Source of the DNA: Deltaproteobacteria bacterium
GTDB lineage: Bacteria; Desulfobacterota; Desulfomonilia; UBA1062
NCBI GenBank assembly: GCA_029552245.1
Contig: JAKPDW010000004.1
Span: 1-64,000, forward strand
Direction of reading: 5' to 3'
DNA: 64,000 bases
Shown here: piece after piece, positions 27,705 through 35,652 of the stretch
How the letters are laid out: each line of letters begins with the position of its first letter
Numbering within the stretch: position 1 is the stretch's first letter
The notes under the pieces: model-generated
Databases searched by the model: none
What the model was told of the DNA's origin: nothing
What the model saw: the letters and a program-made list of their open reading frames with translations, nothing else
Position numbers and translations under genes: made by a program

Positions 27705-28055
27705 AGAGAAAGAGGAAAAGATTTGCCAAAGAAGTAAAAAATTACCCACACGCATGGCTGCCCATGGGAGCGGCCGTGGTTGATGGGGGGTCTCAAGAAC
27801 GTGTAGTGAAACGCTCGTGATCCTGTTTCATTCCCCATTCCCCAGTGCCCTCTTGCGGGCCTGATTTTTGCAATTATATTACACGATCGGAGACCTCTGC
27901 CTTGTCGAGTTGACCGTTCAGATTGTTTGCCGGTTGATTCGTTGAAGATGGGGAAGTCGGGTTCTCTCCGTATTGGTGCGTGAGGAGCATGCAACAAGGT
28001 CGGTCACGGCCGCTATCCCTCAAGGGTGGTGGTCACAGGCCATGGTGATGGGTAC
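27705..28055. other. Intergenic region, no gene seen
   Basis: The sequence just after the MATE stop is A-rich, and 27860-27890 is AT-rich (TTTTTGCAATTATATTACACG), possibly part of a promoter for the small membrane protein. No convincing gene was found. Confidence 0.35.
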
Positions 28056-28637
28056 ATGACGGACGGATTGGTGTTCATGATGGTCAGGATGATCGTGGCG
28101 AGACTCGTGATCTTCATGTCTGCGGCTTTCTCGTGCTTCCTGGTGCTTCCTTGTGAAGCCTCAGCATCCCCGATTGCGGCCGAGGCCTCGGGGAGGCTTC
28201 ACCTGGTGACCTTCTTCGACCGCTGCATAGAGGAGACCGCCTCGATGCCCGCCTTTCTCGAAGAGCCTCTCTTCGTGGGATGCACGCAGGCGACCCCCAC
28301 CCGGGGTCTCGGGCAGTACGGGCCGGGCGTGTGGGTGATCGAGGCCGGGATGATCCCCATCGACATCGACGGCGACGAGATGTCCAGGGTGACGGGTGCC
28401 CGCCTGTCCGCGAGCCTCTTCATCCTGGCTGCCGGATTCTTGCTCATGAGCCTGTCTTACCTGGTGCGCTCTGCGAACCGAGTGGGCCGGGAGAGCGTTC
28501 TTTCGCCTGGGAAGTCCCTGCCGGCCACCGAACCGGCAGACTTCGCAGCCCTCGACGGCGTTCCGCAGGAAAGCTTTGACGTACTCCCCTCCAGGGGACC
28601 CCAGCCGGCAGTCTCCTTCACCGCAGCGGACGGCTGA
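28056..28637 (+). CDS. Hypothetical exported membrane protein
   Basis: About 193 residues, family not recognised. The start region (MTDGLVFMMVRMIVARLVIFMSAAFSCFLVLP then EASASP) looks like a signal peptide. It is followed by a periplasmic segment of about 80 residues that contains a repeated VTFFDRC and VGCTQ cysteine pair. A single membrane helix lies near residue 125-145 (LSASLFILAAGFLLMSLSYLV) and a Pro-rich tail of about 50 residues follows. An in-frame ATG at 28026 is possible. It could be a spurious frame, but the helix layout and codon use speak for a real gene. Confidence 0.45.
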   Translation: MTDGLVFMMVRMIVARLVIFMSAAFSCFLVLPCEASASPIAAEASGRLHLVTFFDRCIEETASMPAFLEEPLFVGCTQATPTRGLGQYGPGVWVIEAGMIPIDIDGDEMSRVTGARLSASLFILAAGFLLMSLSYLVRSANRVGRESVLSPGKSLPATEPADFAALDGVPQESFDVLPSRGPQPAVSFTAADG

Positions 28638-28947
28638 GGGGGCACTGTTCAAGGAAATCGGGTCGGGATCCTCGTTCCGGGCAGCCATGCACGCCGCCGA
28701 TGTGCGGTGGTGATGCGGGCTTCGTCTCTCGCAACCAGCGTTCAGGCATGCCGCCTGTGGTGATCGAGGATCTCCTGCGTGCGGGAAGGAACGGCATGCC
28801 AGGGGCGACCCTGTCTGGGCGTGGATCTGCCCCTTTGCCGTCAGAGATCGAGGGCGTGAACGGGAAGGAGCCCGTCGAGCTCAAATGGGTTGAGGAACGA
28901 GGCGGTGTTGTGTCATGATTCCCACTCGGCGGGAGGAGACGCTCAAC
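28638..28947. other. Intergenic region before mazG
   Basis: About 310 bases. A short frame at 28700-28918 has no family similarity and overlaps the mazG leader, so it is not called. GGGAGGAG at about 28930 is the mazG ribosome binding site. Confidence 0.35.
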
Positions 28948-29724
28948 ATGAAGGAATTCGACGATCTGGTACATCTCTTCGAGGTGCTCAGGGCGCCAGG
29001 GGGCTGCCCGTGGGATGCGGCCCAGGACCATGAGTCCATAGCCGGGTGCGCGGTGGAGGAGGCATACGAGCTCCTCGATGCCATAGCGTCGGGGGATGCG
29101 CCTCACATGCGCGAGGAGCTCGGAGATCTTCTGCTCCAGGTGATCTTCCACAGCCTGATCGCGAGGGACAAGGGTGAGTTTACCCTCAAGGACGTCATCG
29201 AGGGCCTTTCGGCGAAGCTCGTGCACCGGCACCCTCATGTCTTCGGCGGGGCAGAGGCGTCCACCCCCATGGAGGTGGCAAGAAACTGGGAGGCATTGAA
29301 GAAGGAAGAGAAGGGGGCCACGGCAACAGAATCGATCCTCGACGGCATCCCGAGATCCATGTGCGCACTCATGGCGGCCCGGAAGATGCAGTCCGCGGCC
29401 TCCAGGGTGGGGTTCGACTGGGAGGACGCCTCGGGGGTGATCGAGAAGTTGAGAGAAGAGATCGCAGAGCTCGAAGATGCGATCTCGAGGCAGGACCGTG
29501 CAGGGATCAAGGAGGAGATTGGAGACCTGCTCTTCTCGGTGATCAACTGCGCCAGGCTGTGCTCCGTCGATCCCGAGGCTGCGCTCCGCTCGAGCATGTC
29601 GAAGTTCCGGGAGAGATTCCGGCTCATCGAGCGCGAGGCGGCCAGGCGCAAGAAGGCTCTCGACGAGATGACCATCCAGGAAATGGACGAGATCTGGGAG
29701 GCATCGAAGGCTCGCAGGCCCTAG
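28948..29724 (+). CDS. mazG: MazG nucleoside triphosphate pyrophosphohydrolase
   Basis: It hydrolyses (d)NTPs to NMP and pyrophosphate as house cleaning. The 258-residue protein has both tandem MazG domains. The first starts LRAPGGCPWDAAQDHESI and has EEAYELLDAI and REELGDLLLQVIFHS, with the metal-binding EExxE and ExxD residues. The second has REEIAELEDAI and KEEIGDLLFSVIN. The start at 28948 (MKEFDDLV) is chosen because GGGAGGAG lies 9 bases upstream and homologues begin here. Confidence 0.92.
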   Translation: MKEFDDLVHLFEVLRAPGGCPWDAAQDHESIAGCAVEEAYELLDAIASGDAPHMREELGDLLLQVIFHSLIARDKGEFTLKDVIEGLSAKLVHRHPHVFGGAEASTPMEVARNWEALKKEEKGATATESILDGIPRSMCALMAARKMQSAASRVGFDWEDASGVIEKLREEIAELEDAISRQDRAGIKEEIGDLLFSVINCARLCSVDPEAALRSSMSKFRERFRLIEREAARRKKALDEMTIQEMDEIWEASKARRP

Positions 29725-29762
29725 CGTTCTCAAAGACACCTTGCGCATTCCAGGAAAAGGAC

Positions 29763-30668
29763 ATGGTACGATTACTGCGACTCGTGGGTGCACAGCTGAG
29801 GGGAATCCTCTCCATGCTGCTCTTCGTCGCCGACACGTTCATGCTGACCGTCCCGTTCTACACGGTGGCGCTGCTCAAGTGGGTCGTCCCGGTGGAGGCG
29901 TGGAGGAGGCGCTGCACCTGGCTGCTCCACAGGGTGGCGGACGTGTGGCTCTATTTCCTCGACCTGCCGCAGGCCATGTCCCGAAAGACGAAATGGCTCG
30001 TCAGGGGGCTCGACTCCGTACATGTGCCGGGCTCATGCATGCTCGTGGTCAACCACCAGACGTGGGTGGACATCATGGTGCTCATCCGGCTCTTCTATCG
30101 CAAGATCCCCGACTTCAAGTTCTTCGTGAAGAGGGAGCTCCTCTGGCTGCCGATCGTGGGGCAGGCGTTCTGGGCCGTGGATTTCCCGGTCATGCGGAGA
30201 TACACGCCCGAGGAGATACGCCGAAGGCCGAAGCTCAAAGGGAAGGACCTCGAGATCGCGAAGAAGTCGTGCGAGAAGTTCAAGGGGATGCCCGTCTCCA
30301 TCTTCAACTTCGTCGAGGGGACGAGGTTCCGTCAGGACAAGCACGCGAGACAGAACTCGCCGTTCACGCATCTCCTCAGGCCCAAGGCAGGGGGGGTGGC
30401 GCTGGTCCTGGGCGCCATGGGGGAGATGATACACTCCATACTCGACGTGACCATCGTCTACCCCAAAGGGGTACGCACGTTCTGGGACTACCTCTGTGGA
30501 AAGGTCGACGAAATCCGGGTGCACGTCCGGCAGATCCCGGTCACCCGCGACCTCATAGGGGACTACACGGACAACGCATCGTACCGGAAGTACATCCAGG
30601 AATGGGTCAACATGCTCTGGCAGCAGAAGGACCGGAGGATCGACGAAATGCTCCTCTGGCAGGGGTGA
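29763..30668 (+). CDS. PlsC-type acyltransferase (YihG-like)
   Basis: A 301-residue membrane-associated acyltransferase that probably makes phosphatidate from lysophosphatidate or remodels lipids. The catalytic motif NHQTWVD (NHxxxxD) follows VPGSCMLVV; FNFVEGTRF is motif III (EGTR). An N-terminal hydrophobic stretch LLRLVGAQLRGILSMLLFVADTF anchors it. The EGTR context and length match YihG-type proteins rather than short PlsC. GGAAAAGGA precedes the ATG at 29763. It is 38 bases after mazG, so probably in the same operon. Confidence 0.8.
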   Translation: MVRLLRLVGAQLRGILSMLLFVADTFMLTVPFYTVALLKWVVPVEAWRRRCTWLLHRVADVWLYFLDLPQAMSRKTKWLVRGLDSVHVPGSCMLVVNHQTWVDIMVLIRLFYRKIPDFKFFVKRELLWLPIVGQAFWAVDFPVMRRYTPEEIRRRPKLKGKDLEIAKKSCEKFKGMPVSIFNFVEGTRFRQDKHARQNSPFTHLLRPKAGGVALVLGAMGEMIHSILDVTIVYPKGVRTFWDYLCGKVDEIRVHVRQIPVTRDLIGDYTDNASYRKYIQEWVNMLWQQKDRRIDEMLLWQG

Positions 30669-31216
30669 TAGGCAGCCTGACCCGTTGTCGCGTCACGCTC
30701 CCGTGACGTCTCAAGGCCATAGGCCCGCCCGTCCCTTTCATGTTCCATGCAGTGCTTTCCCCGCAAACCCTCAGGACTTGCCGACACCCTCACGCGGTCC
30801 AGCCCACGCGTGATGACTGGGCCATGTTCCATGAGGTGCTTTCCCCGCAACCATCCGGCCCGGCCGAGACCCTCACGCGGTCCAGCCCGCGCGCGATGCC
30901 TGCGGCACCCCCCCAGGGGGAACGCTCCCATCTCGGCGAGTGCGGCCCCCTTCGTGAACGGATCCCTTCCCGTACCTTTTTCTTAAGGCCGGCAGGCAAG
31001 AGGAGAGGCTTGGGCATAGGGAGAGAGCCAAGGGCGACGTACTCCGACCGGGCGACCGTCCTGTGGCAGATGCCCGTTACGACCCCATGGTGATGTCCGT
31101 CGCGTATGCCGGGATGGGACAGGCACCCGAAGGCGATACCGGCGATACCTATGGCCCATAGCGCACCCTCGAAAACACACGTGATCGCAAGAATACGGGA
31201 AACCTGAGAATCGCTG
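30669..31216. other. Intergenic region, mostly non-coding
   Basis: About 550 bases between the acyltransferase stop and the regulator promoter. It holds the tandem repeat listed separately (30739-30905) and GC-rich sequence. Both strands show only shadow frames; the minus-strand frame of about 120 residues is simply a reading of the repeat. Confidence 0.4.
30739..30905. repeat. 84-bp direct tandem repeat, two copies
   Basis: Copy 1 begins at 30739 and copy 2 at 30823; each starts CATGTTCCATG and shares GTGCTTTCCCCGCAA and ACCCTCACGCGGTCCAGCCC. The copies differ at several positions in the middle. There are only two units with no spacers, so this is not a CRISPR array. Function is unknown. 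Confidence 0.75.
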
Positions 31217-31244
31217 TTGACAATGTATGAGTAATCATTATTAT
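31217..31244 (+). promoter_or_regulatory. Near-consensus sigma-70 promoter of the sigma-54 activator gene
   Basis: TTGACA (31217-31222), a 16-bp spacer and TATTAT (31239-31244), inside an AT-rich block. Transcription would start near 31251, inside the operator described next. The activator gene begins at 31319. Confidence 0.6.
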
Positions 31245-31252
31245 CGTTATTA

Positions 31253-31272
31253 AGAGTAATCGGCATTACTCT
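31253..31272. promoter_or_regulatory. Perfect palindromic operator at the activator promoter
   Basis: AGAGTAATCGGCATTACTCT is a perfect dyad with 8-bp arms and a 4-nt centre. A third half-site, GAGTAAT, lies at 31229-31235 in the spacer. It covers the predicted start of transcription and so could hold a repressor or serve autoregulation. AGAGTAAC at 33332-33339 near the catabolic promoter resembles a half-site. Confidence 0.5.
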
Positions 31273-31318
31273 CTCAAGGTCCGGTCGCCCTGGCGGCTGA
31301 ACGAGGTTCGGAGGCGAC

Positions 31319-33163
31319 ATGGCGGCATACGAGAACACAGGGGGTTCTCAGGAAAGGGTCCTCGAGTTCACCGAGAGGATCGCGAGGCTCGAGGAGGAGA
31401 TCCGAGGGCTTACGCGCAGAAGCACGTTCTTCGAGCTGCTCATAAAGAGCCTGCCGGGGCTGTTCTACGTGTTCGACCAGAACTACGAGCTCCACATGTG
31501 GAACAAGAACGTCGAGACGGTCACCGGGTACCTTGCCGAAGAAATCCCGGTTCACAGCATCTTCGACATCTTCGAAGGAGAGGATCTCGAGCACGTTCAG
31601 AAGGCCATACAGCATGCATTCATCACCGGGTCCGGCGTTGCCGAGGCCGTTCTCGTCACCAAGGACGGGAGAAAGATCCCCTATTTTTTCACCGGTGTCA
31701 GTACCCGCATCGAGGATGTGCAGTACCTGATAGGCATGGGTCTCGACATCAGCACCCTGAAGGAGGCCCAGGAATCGCTCAAGGAGAGCGAGGCGCTCTA
31801 CAGGATCTTCGCCGAACGGATGACGGAGGGGGTGGCGCTCATCCACGAAAACCGTATCCTCTTCGTCAACGACGCGCTGTCCCTGATACTGAGCTACGAC
31901 TCCAAGAGGTCCGCCCTGGGAAGGGACATCATGGATCACGTGGACAGGGAGTTCGAGATCTATTTCAGGGACATGTTCGAGTCCATCGAGCGGGGGAACT
32001 CGGCCGAGCGGTTCTTCCAGGCGAGGTGGACGACCGTCAAGGGCAAGGTGATCTGGGTCGAGGGGAGAATGAACCTCATCCAGTGGAAGGGCGAGGCCAC
32101 CATCCTGCTCACCGCGCGTGACATCACCGAGATCAAGCTCAGGGAGATCACGATGCAGGAGGAGGCTGCGCACTTGAGGCGCGAGAACGTGACTCTCAGG
32201 TCATCCATGAAAGACCGCTGGCGCTTCGGGGACATCATCGGCAAGAGCCAGTCGATGCAGGAGGTCTACGAGCTCATCCTCAACTCGGCATCCTCGAACG
32301 CGAACATCATCATCTACGGCGAGTCGGGCACGGGCAAGGAACTCGTCGCGAAGGCCATCCACCAGCTCAGCTCGCGCTCGCAGAAGTCGTTCGTCGCGGT
32401 GAACTGCGCGGCCATACCCGAGAATCTCATGGAGAGCGAGTTCTTCGGGTACCGGAAAGGGGCCTTTACGGGAGCGATAAGCGACAAGCAGGGCTACCTC
32501 GACCAGGCCAACGGGGGCACGCTCTTCCTCGACGAGGTGGGCGAGCTCGGCCTCGGGATGCAGGCCAAGCTGTTGCGCGCGATAGAAGGGGGAGGGTATT
32601 CCCCGGTGGGCAGTACCGTGACCAGGCACTCCGACTTCCGTATCATCTCCGCCACCAACAAGAACCTCTCGGAGCTCACCAAGAGGGGGCTCATGAGAGA
32701 AGACTTCTTCTACCGGATCCACATCATCCCCATCACCCTGCCGCCCCTGAGACAGAGGAAGGAAGACATACCCCTCCTGGTCGAACACTTTCTGAGGCTG
32801 TATTCCCCGGGCAGGAGGCTCCCTGAGGTGTCGGGGCAGGTCCTCGAGTCGCTCAAGAACTACGAGTGGCCCGGCAACGTGCGCGAGCTGCAGAACGTGA
32901 TCCAGAGGTACCTGACCGTCAAGCGCATCGACTTTGTCGGTCCCTGCGGCGTCCAGAGGCGTTCCGCAATCACCGACGGTCACGCGGGCATCGACCATGA
33001 GGATGCAGACAACGGTCTCCAGGGGTACACGAGGAGCGTGGAGAAGAAGGTCATCATGGACATGCTCGAGAAGTGCCGCTGGAACAAGACGAAGACCGCG
33101 CAGTCCCTGGGGATCTCGCGCAAGACCCTCCAGCGGAAACTGAAGAGGCTGGGGCTTAGCTGA
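31319..33163 (+). CDS. PAS-PAS-AAA+ sigma-54-dependent transcriptional activator
   Basis: A 614-residue enhancer-binding protein. Two PAS domains (about 30-150 and 155-275) precede the AAA+ domain. The AAA+ domain has Walker A GESGTGKE, the sigma-54 contact loop GAFTGA, Walker B GGTLFLDEVGEL and the arginine-finger region. A Fis-type helix-turn-helix ends the protein (WNKTKTAQSLGISRKTLQRKLKRLGLS). There is no receiver domain, so it is controlled by ligand or redox sensing through PAS rather than by phosphorylation. The catabolic operon starts 280 bases downstream behind a sigma-54 promoter. A hydrocarbon or pathway intermediate is a plausible effector, but this is inference. Confidence 0.9.
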   Translation: MAAYENTGGSQERVLEFTERIARLEEEIRGLTRRSTFFELLIKSLPGLFYVFDQNYELHMWNKNVETVTGYLAEEIPVHSIFDIFEGEDLEHVQKAIQHAFITGSGVAEAVLVTKDGRKIPYFFTGVSTRIEDVQYLIGMGLDISTLKEAQESLKESEALYRIFAERMTEGVALIHENRILFVNDALSLILSYDSKRSALGRDIMDHVDREFEIYFRDMFESIERGNSAERFFQARWTTVKGKVIWVEGRMNLIQWKGEATILLTARDITEIKLREITMQEEAAHLRRENVTLRSSMKDRWRFGDIIGKSQSMQEVYELILNSASSNANIIIYGESGTGKELVAKAIHQLSSRSQKSFVAVNCAAIPENLMESEFFGYRKGAFTGAISDKQGYLDQANGGTLFLDEVGELGLGMQAKLLRAIEGGGYSPVGSTVTRHSDFRIISATNKNLSELTKRGLMREDFFYRIHIIPITLPPLRQRKEDIPLLVEHFLRLYSPGRRLPEVSGQVLESLKNYEWPGNVRELQNVIQRYLTVKRIDFVGPCGVQRRSAITDGHAGIDHEDADNGLQGYTRSVEKKVIMDMLEKCRWNKTKTAQSLGISRKTLQRKLKRLGLS

Positions 33164-33170
33164 CCTGAGA

Positions 33171-33186
33171 GGGACAGGTCTGTCCC
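33171..33186. promoter_or_regulatory. Enhancer-type dyad 1 (GGGACA-N4-TGTCCC)
   Basis: A perfect dyad, GGGACAGGTCTGTCCC, centred about 200 bases before the predicted start of the catabolic operon. It shares its sequence with dyad 2, and the position suits an upstream activator site for the sigma-54 activator. It is just after the activator stop codon; the absence of a T tract argues against a terminator. Confidence 0.5.
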
Positions 33187-33264
33187 ACCGCCTGCCCCTT
33201 CCTGTTTCCATCTTGATATCGAGCACTTGAGCCTTTCGGGAGGGTCTTTTCCACCTATCCGCGA

Positions 33265-33280
33265 GGGACACTCGTGTCCA
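33265..33280. promoter_or_regulatory. Enhancer-type dyad 2 (GGGACA-N4-TGTCCA)
   Basis: GGGACACTCGTGTCCA repeats the dyad at 33171 with one mismatch in the outer position. The centres are 94 bases apart (about nine helical turns), and this one lies about 108 bases before the predicted start. This arrangement is typical for cooperative binding of NtrC-type activators. Confidence 0.5.
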
Positions 33281-33353
33281 TGACCGGTCTTCCAGGCCGG
33301 GCGGAGAATTGGAAACACCTGTAATATCATTAGAGTAACCAAAATTATCTTTC

Positions 33354-33369
33354 TGGCACCATCCTTGCT
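33354..33369 (+). promoter_or_regulatory. Sigma-54 promoter of the mutase/X-succinate synthase operon
   Basis: TGGCAC (33354-33359) - CATCC - TTGCT (33365-33369) matches the -24/-12 consensus with correct GG-to-GC spacing. Transcription should begin near 33380. A 6-bp hairpin (33386-33391 with 33403-33408) follows in the leader, before the start codon at 33442. Confidence 0.8.
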
Positions 33370-33441
33370 CTCTCGTTGCGAACCGGGTCGTTGTCGGGTT
33401 GCACGACCATGAGGCGCTTGCGAGTGACGGGGGATGGATTG

Positions 33442-33867
33442 ATGCATGCCGAGCCGAGGATTCGCGTTCTCATAGCCAAGCCCGGGCTGGACGGCCATGA
33501 GCGTGGCGCCCAGGTGGTCTCGTACGGATTGCGCGACCAGGGATTCGAGGTCATCTACACGGGGATCCGCCAGAGGCCCGAGCAGATCGTGGATGCGGCC
33601 ATCCAGGAGGATGTGGATGTGGTCGGCCTGTCCATCCTCTCGGGCGCCCACGTCGCCCTGACGGCCAAGGTCTTGGAAGGGCTCAGGTCAAGAGGCGCCG
33701 GGGACATCCTCGTCCTCGTGGGCGGTGTGATCCCGGATGATGATCGCCAGAAGCTCCTGGATATGGGTGTGGCCGCGGTCTACACCTCGGGGGCGAAGAT
33801 CGAGGACATAGCAGGGTTCATAAGGTCCAGCGTGAGGGCCCTCGAAGGCGGGAAGGGGTCGCGATGA
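33442..33867 (+). CDS. Cobalamin-binding (small) subunit of an acyl-CoA mutase
   Basis: A 141-residue B12-binding domain. LDGHERGAQVV gives the DxHxxG motif whose His coordinates cobalt, SILSGAH the SxL motif, and VLVGGVIP the GG motif. It carries adenosylcobalamin for the large subunit. The start at 33442 is chosen because GGGGGA lies 8 bases upstream and the predicted transcription start (near 33380) excludes the longest frame; 33409 is a weaker alternative. It overlaps the large-subunit gene by 4 bases. Split mutases of this kind occur in archaea and as 2-hydroxyisobutyryl-CoA mutase. Confidence 0.9.
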   Translation: MHAEPRIRVLIAKPGLDGHERGAQVVSYGLRDQGFEVIYTGIRQRPEQIVDAAIQEDVDVVGLSILSGAHVALTAKVLEGLRSRGAGDILVLVGGVIPDDDRQKLLDMGVAAVYTSGAKIEDIAGFIRSSVRALEGGKGSR

Positions 33868-35639
33868 AAGAGGACGATGCCTTGAGGGGATGCGGGATGG
33901 ACAGGGACCTCGTTGCCGAGACCCGGAGACAGTGGGAGGAGGAAGTCCTCGAACCAAGGGTGAGGCGTTTCAACCTCCCCGAGAGCCCCACGAGATTCTA
34001 CACCCCGCTGGACACCGACCATGGCGATTTCCTCGAGAAGGTCGGGTTCCCCGGATGGTTCCCCTTCACCGCGGGAAACAGCCCGTTCGATTACTGGAGG
34101 GCCCATGCCCGGACCGCAGCCCTGTTCGGCTACCGCCCAGACTGGGGCGGCGGCGGGAAGGTGGGCAAGTACGGCGGGTTCGGCACGCCCGCGGACTACC
34201 GTGACTATCTCCTCCGCATGCAGGCCATGGGTCGCAAAGGCGGACCCAACATGGCCTTCGACCTCGCCACCCAGTGCGGCTACGACTCAGACAGCCCCCA
34301 CGCCGAGGGCGAGGTCGGCCGCGTGGGCGTCGCCGTCGACTCGTTCAGGGACTTCGCGGTCATCTACGAGGCCTTCACGGGCGAGCTCGACATCGACAAG
34401 GTGCCGTCGAACTTCACCATCAACGCTCCTGCATGCGTCATCATCGCCATGTACACCGCCCTTGCCGCAAGGCGCGGTATCGACCCGGCCAAGCTCACGG
34501 GGACGCCCCAGAACGACATCCTCAAAGAGTTCATCTCGCGGGGTACCTACATCTTCCCCCCCAGGCCCTCGATGCGCCTGTTCCGGGACACCCTCACGTT
34601 CATGAGGAAACACATGCCGCTGATGAACGTGAACTCCATTGGCGGGTATCACATCCGCGAGGCGGGCGCCACCCGCGAACAGGACCTCGCCTTTTCCATG
34701 GCGAACGGTATCGCCTACATCCAGGCGGGGATCGACGGGGGGCTCATGGTCGACGATTTCGCCCCCATGTTTACCTTCAACGCCTTCGGTGGGAGCATGG
34801 AGATCTACCACGAGATCGCCTTCCAGCGCGCGGCCAGGAGGATGTGGGCGCACATCGTGCGGGACCGCTTCGGCGCGAGGGACAAGAGGAGCATGATGAT
34901 CAGGCAGCCCATCACCGCCCACATCGGATGCTCGTCGACCACGCTCAAGAGACCGCTCAACAACCTGACCCGCTCGGTGATCGGCGGCATCGCCGCAGGG
35001 ATGTCGGGGGGGCTGCCGGGGGCATACCCCCCGTTCGACGAACCTCTCGGGCTCGGGCATTCCCAGGAGGCCGTGCAGCTCCAGATCGACGCCACGAGAA
35101 TCCTGATCTACGAGGCCAAGGTCGCCGACGTGTGCGACCCGTGGGCCGGCTCCTACTTCATGGAATCCCTCACGGACAAGATCGAGGAGGAGGCCCTCGC
35201 GGAACTCGAGAAGGTCGAGAAGATGGGCGGGGCCATAGCCGCCATCGAGAACGGCTACATGCAGCGAGCTGTGGCGAAGAGCGCGTATGAGCGCCAGAAG
35301 CGGATAGAAGGCCTCGAGGAGTTCGTGGTGGGGGTGAACTGCTTCACCGGGGAGAACGAGATCGAGATCATGGTCAACCGCGTGGTCGAAGCCACCTACG
35401 ATCCCGAACTCATGGAGACGGCCGAAGAGCGCCAGAAGGCTTCCCTGGCGGCGCTACGCCGCGAGAGGGACGGAAGGGCGGTGCTCTCGTCGCTCAAGGC
35501 CCTCGAGGCGAAGGCGAAGGACGAGAAGGAAAACCTCATGCCCGTTATCTGCGAATGCGTCGAGAACGACTGCACCTTGGGCGAGATCTGCGACGTCCTG
35601 AGGAACGTGTTCGGTGAGGCGCAACCGGTAAAGCTGTAA
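33864..35639 (+). CDS. Large subunit of a methylmalonyl-CoA mutase-like carbon-skeleton mutase
   Basis: A 591-residue TIM-barrel subunit. MAFDLATQCGYDSDSPHAEGEVGRVGVAVDS and LTGTPQNDILKEFISRGTYIFPP match methylmalonyl-CoA mutases, including the Arg after LKEF that sits in the substrate carboxylate region. NVNSIGGYHIREAGA and AHIGCSSTTL follow. The usual PFTRG...RQYAGF segment that lines the CoA/substrate channel is replaced by PFTAGNSPF...GKYGGFG and is about 16 residues longer, so the acyl group is probably unlike methylmalonyl. In the context of a fumarate-adding enzyme, it probably converts an alkylsuccinyl-CoA to an alkylmalonyl-CoA. That is inference. Confidence 0.85.
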   Translation: MKEDDALRGCGMDRDLVAETRRQWEEEVLEPRVRRFNLPESPTRFYTPLDTDHGDFLEKVGFPGWFPFTAGNSPFDYWRAHARTAALFGYRPDWGGGGKVGKYGGFGTPADYRDYLLRMQAMGRKGGPNMAFDLATQCGYDSDSPHAEGEVGRVGVAVDSFRDFAVIYEAFTGELDIDKVPSNFTINAPACVIIAMYTALAARRGIDPAKLTGTPQNDILKEFISRGTYIFPPRPSMRLFRDTLTFMRKHMPLMNVNSIGGYHIREAGATREQDLAFSMANGIAYIQAGIDGGLMVDDFAPMFTFNAFGGSMEIYHEIAFQRAARRMWAHIVRDRFGARDKRSMMIRQPITAHIGCSSTTLKRPLNNLTRSVIGGIAAGMSGGLPGAYPPFDEPLGLGHSQEAVQLQIDATRILIYEAKVADVCDPWAGSYFMESLTDKIEEEALAELEKVEKMGGAIAAIENGYMQRAVAKSAYERQKRIEGLEEFVVGVNCFTGENEIEIMVNRVVEATYDPELMETAEERQKASLAALRRERDGRAVLSSLKALEAKAKDEKENLMPVICECVENDCTLGEICDVLRNVFGEAQPVKL

Positions 35640-35652
35640 GAGGGGGGGTACC

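Noticed and set aside
30739-30905. Direct repeats as a CRISPR array
   Set aside because: Only two 84-bp units, no spacers, and no cas genes nearby.
33171-33186. Terminator for the sigma-54 activator gene
   Set aside because: The hairpin has a 2-nt loop and no T tract, and its sequence recurs at 33265, which fits a protein-binding dyad better.
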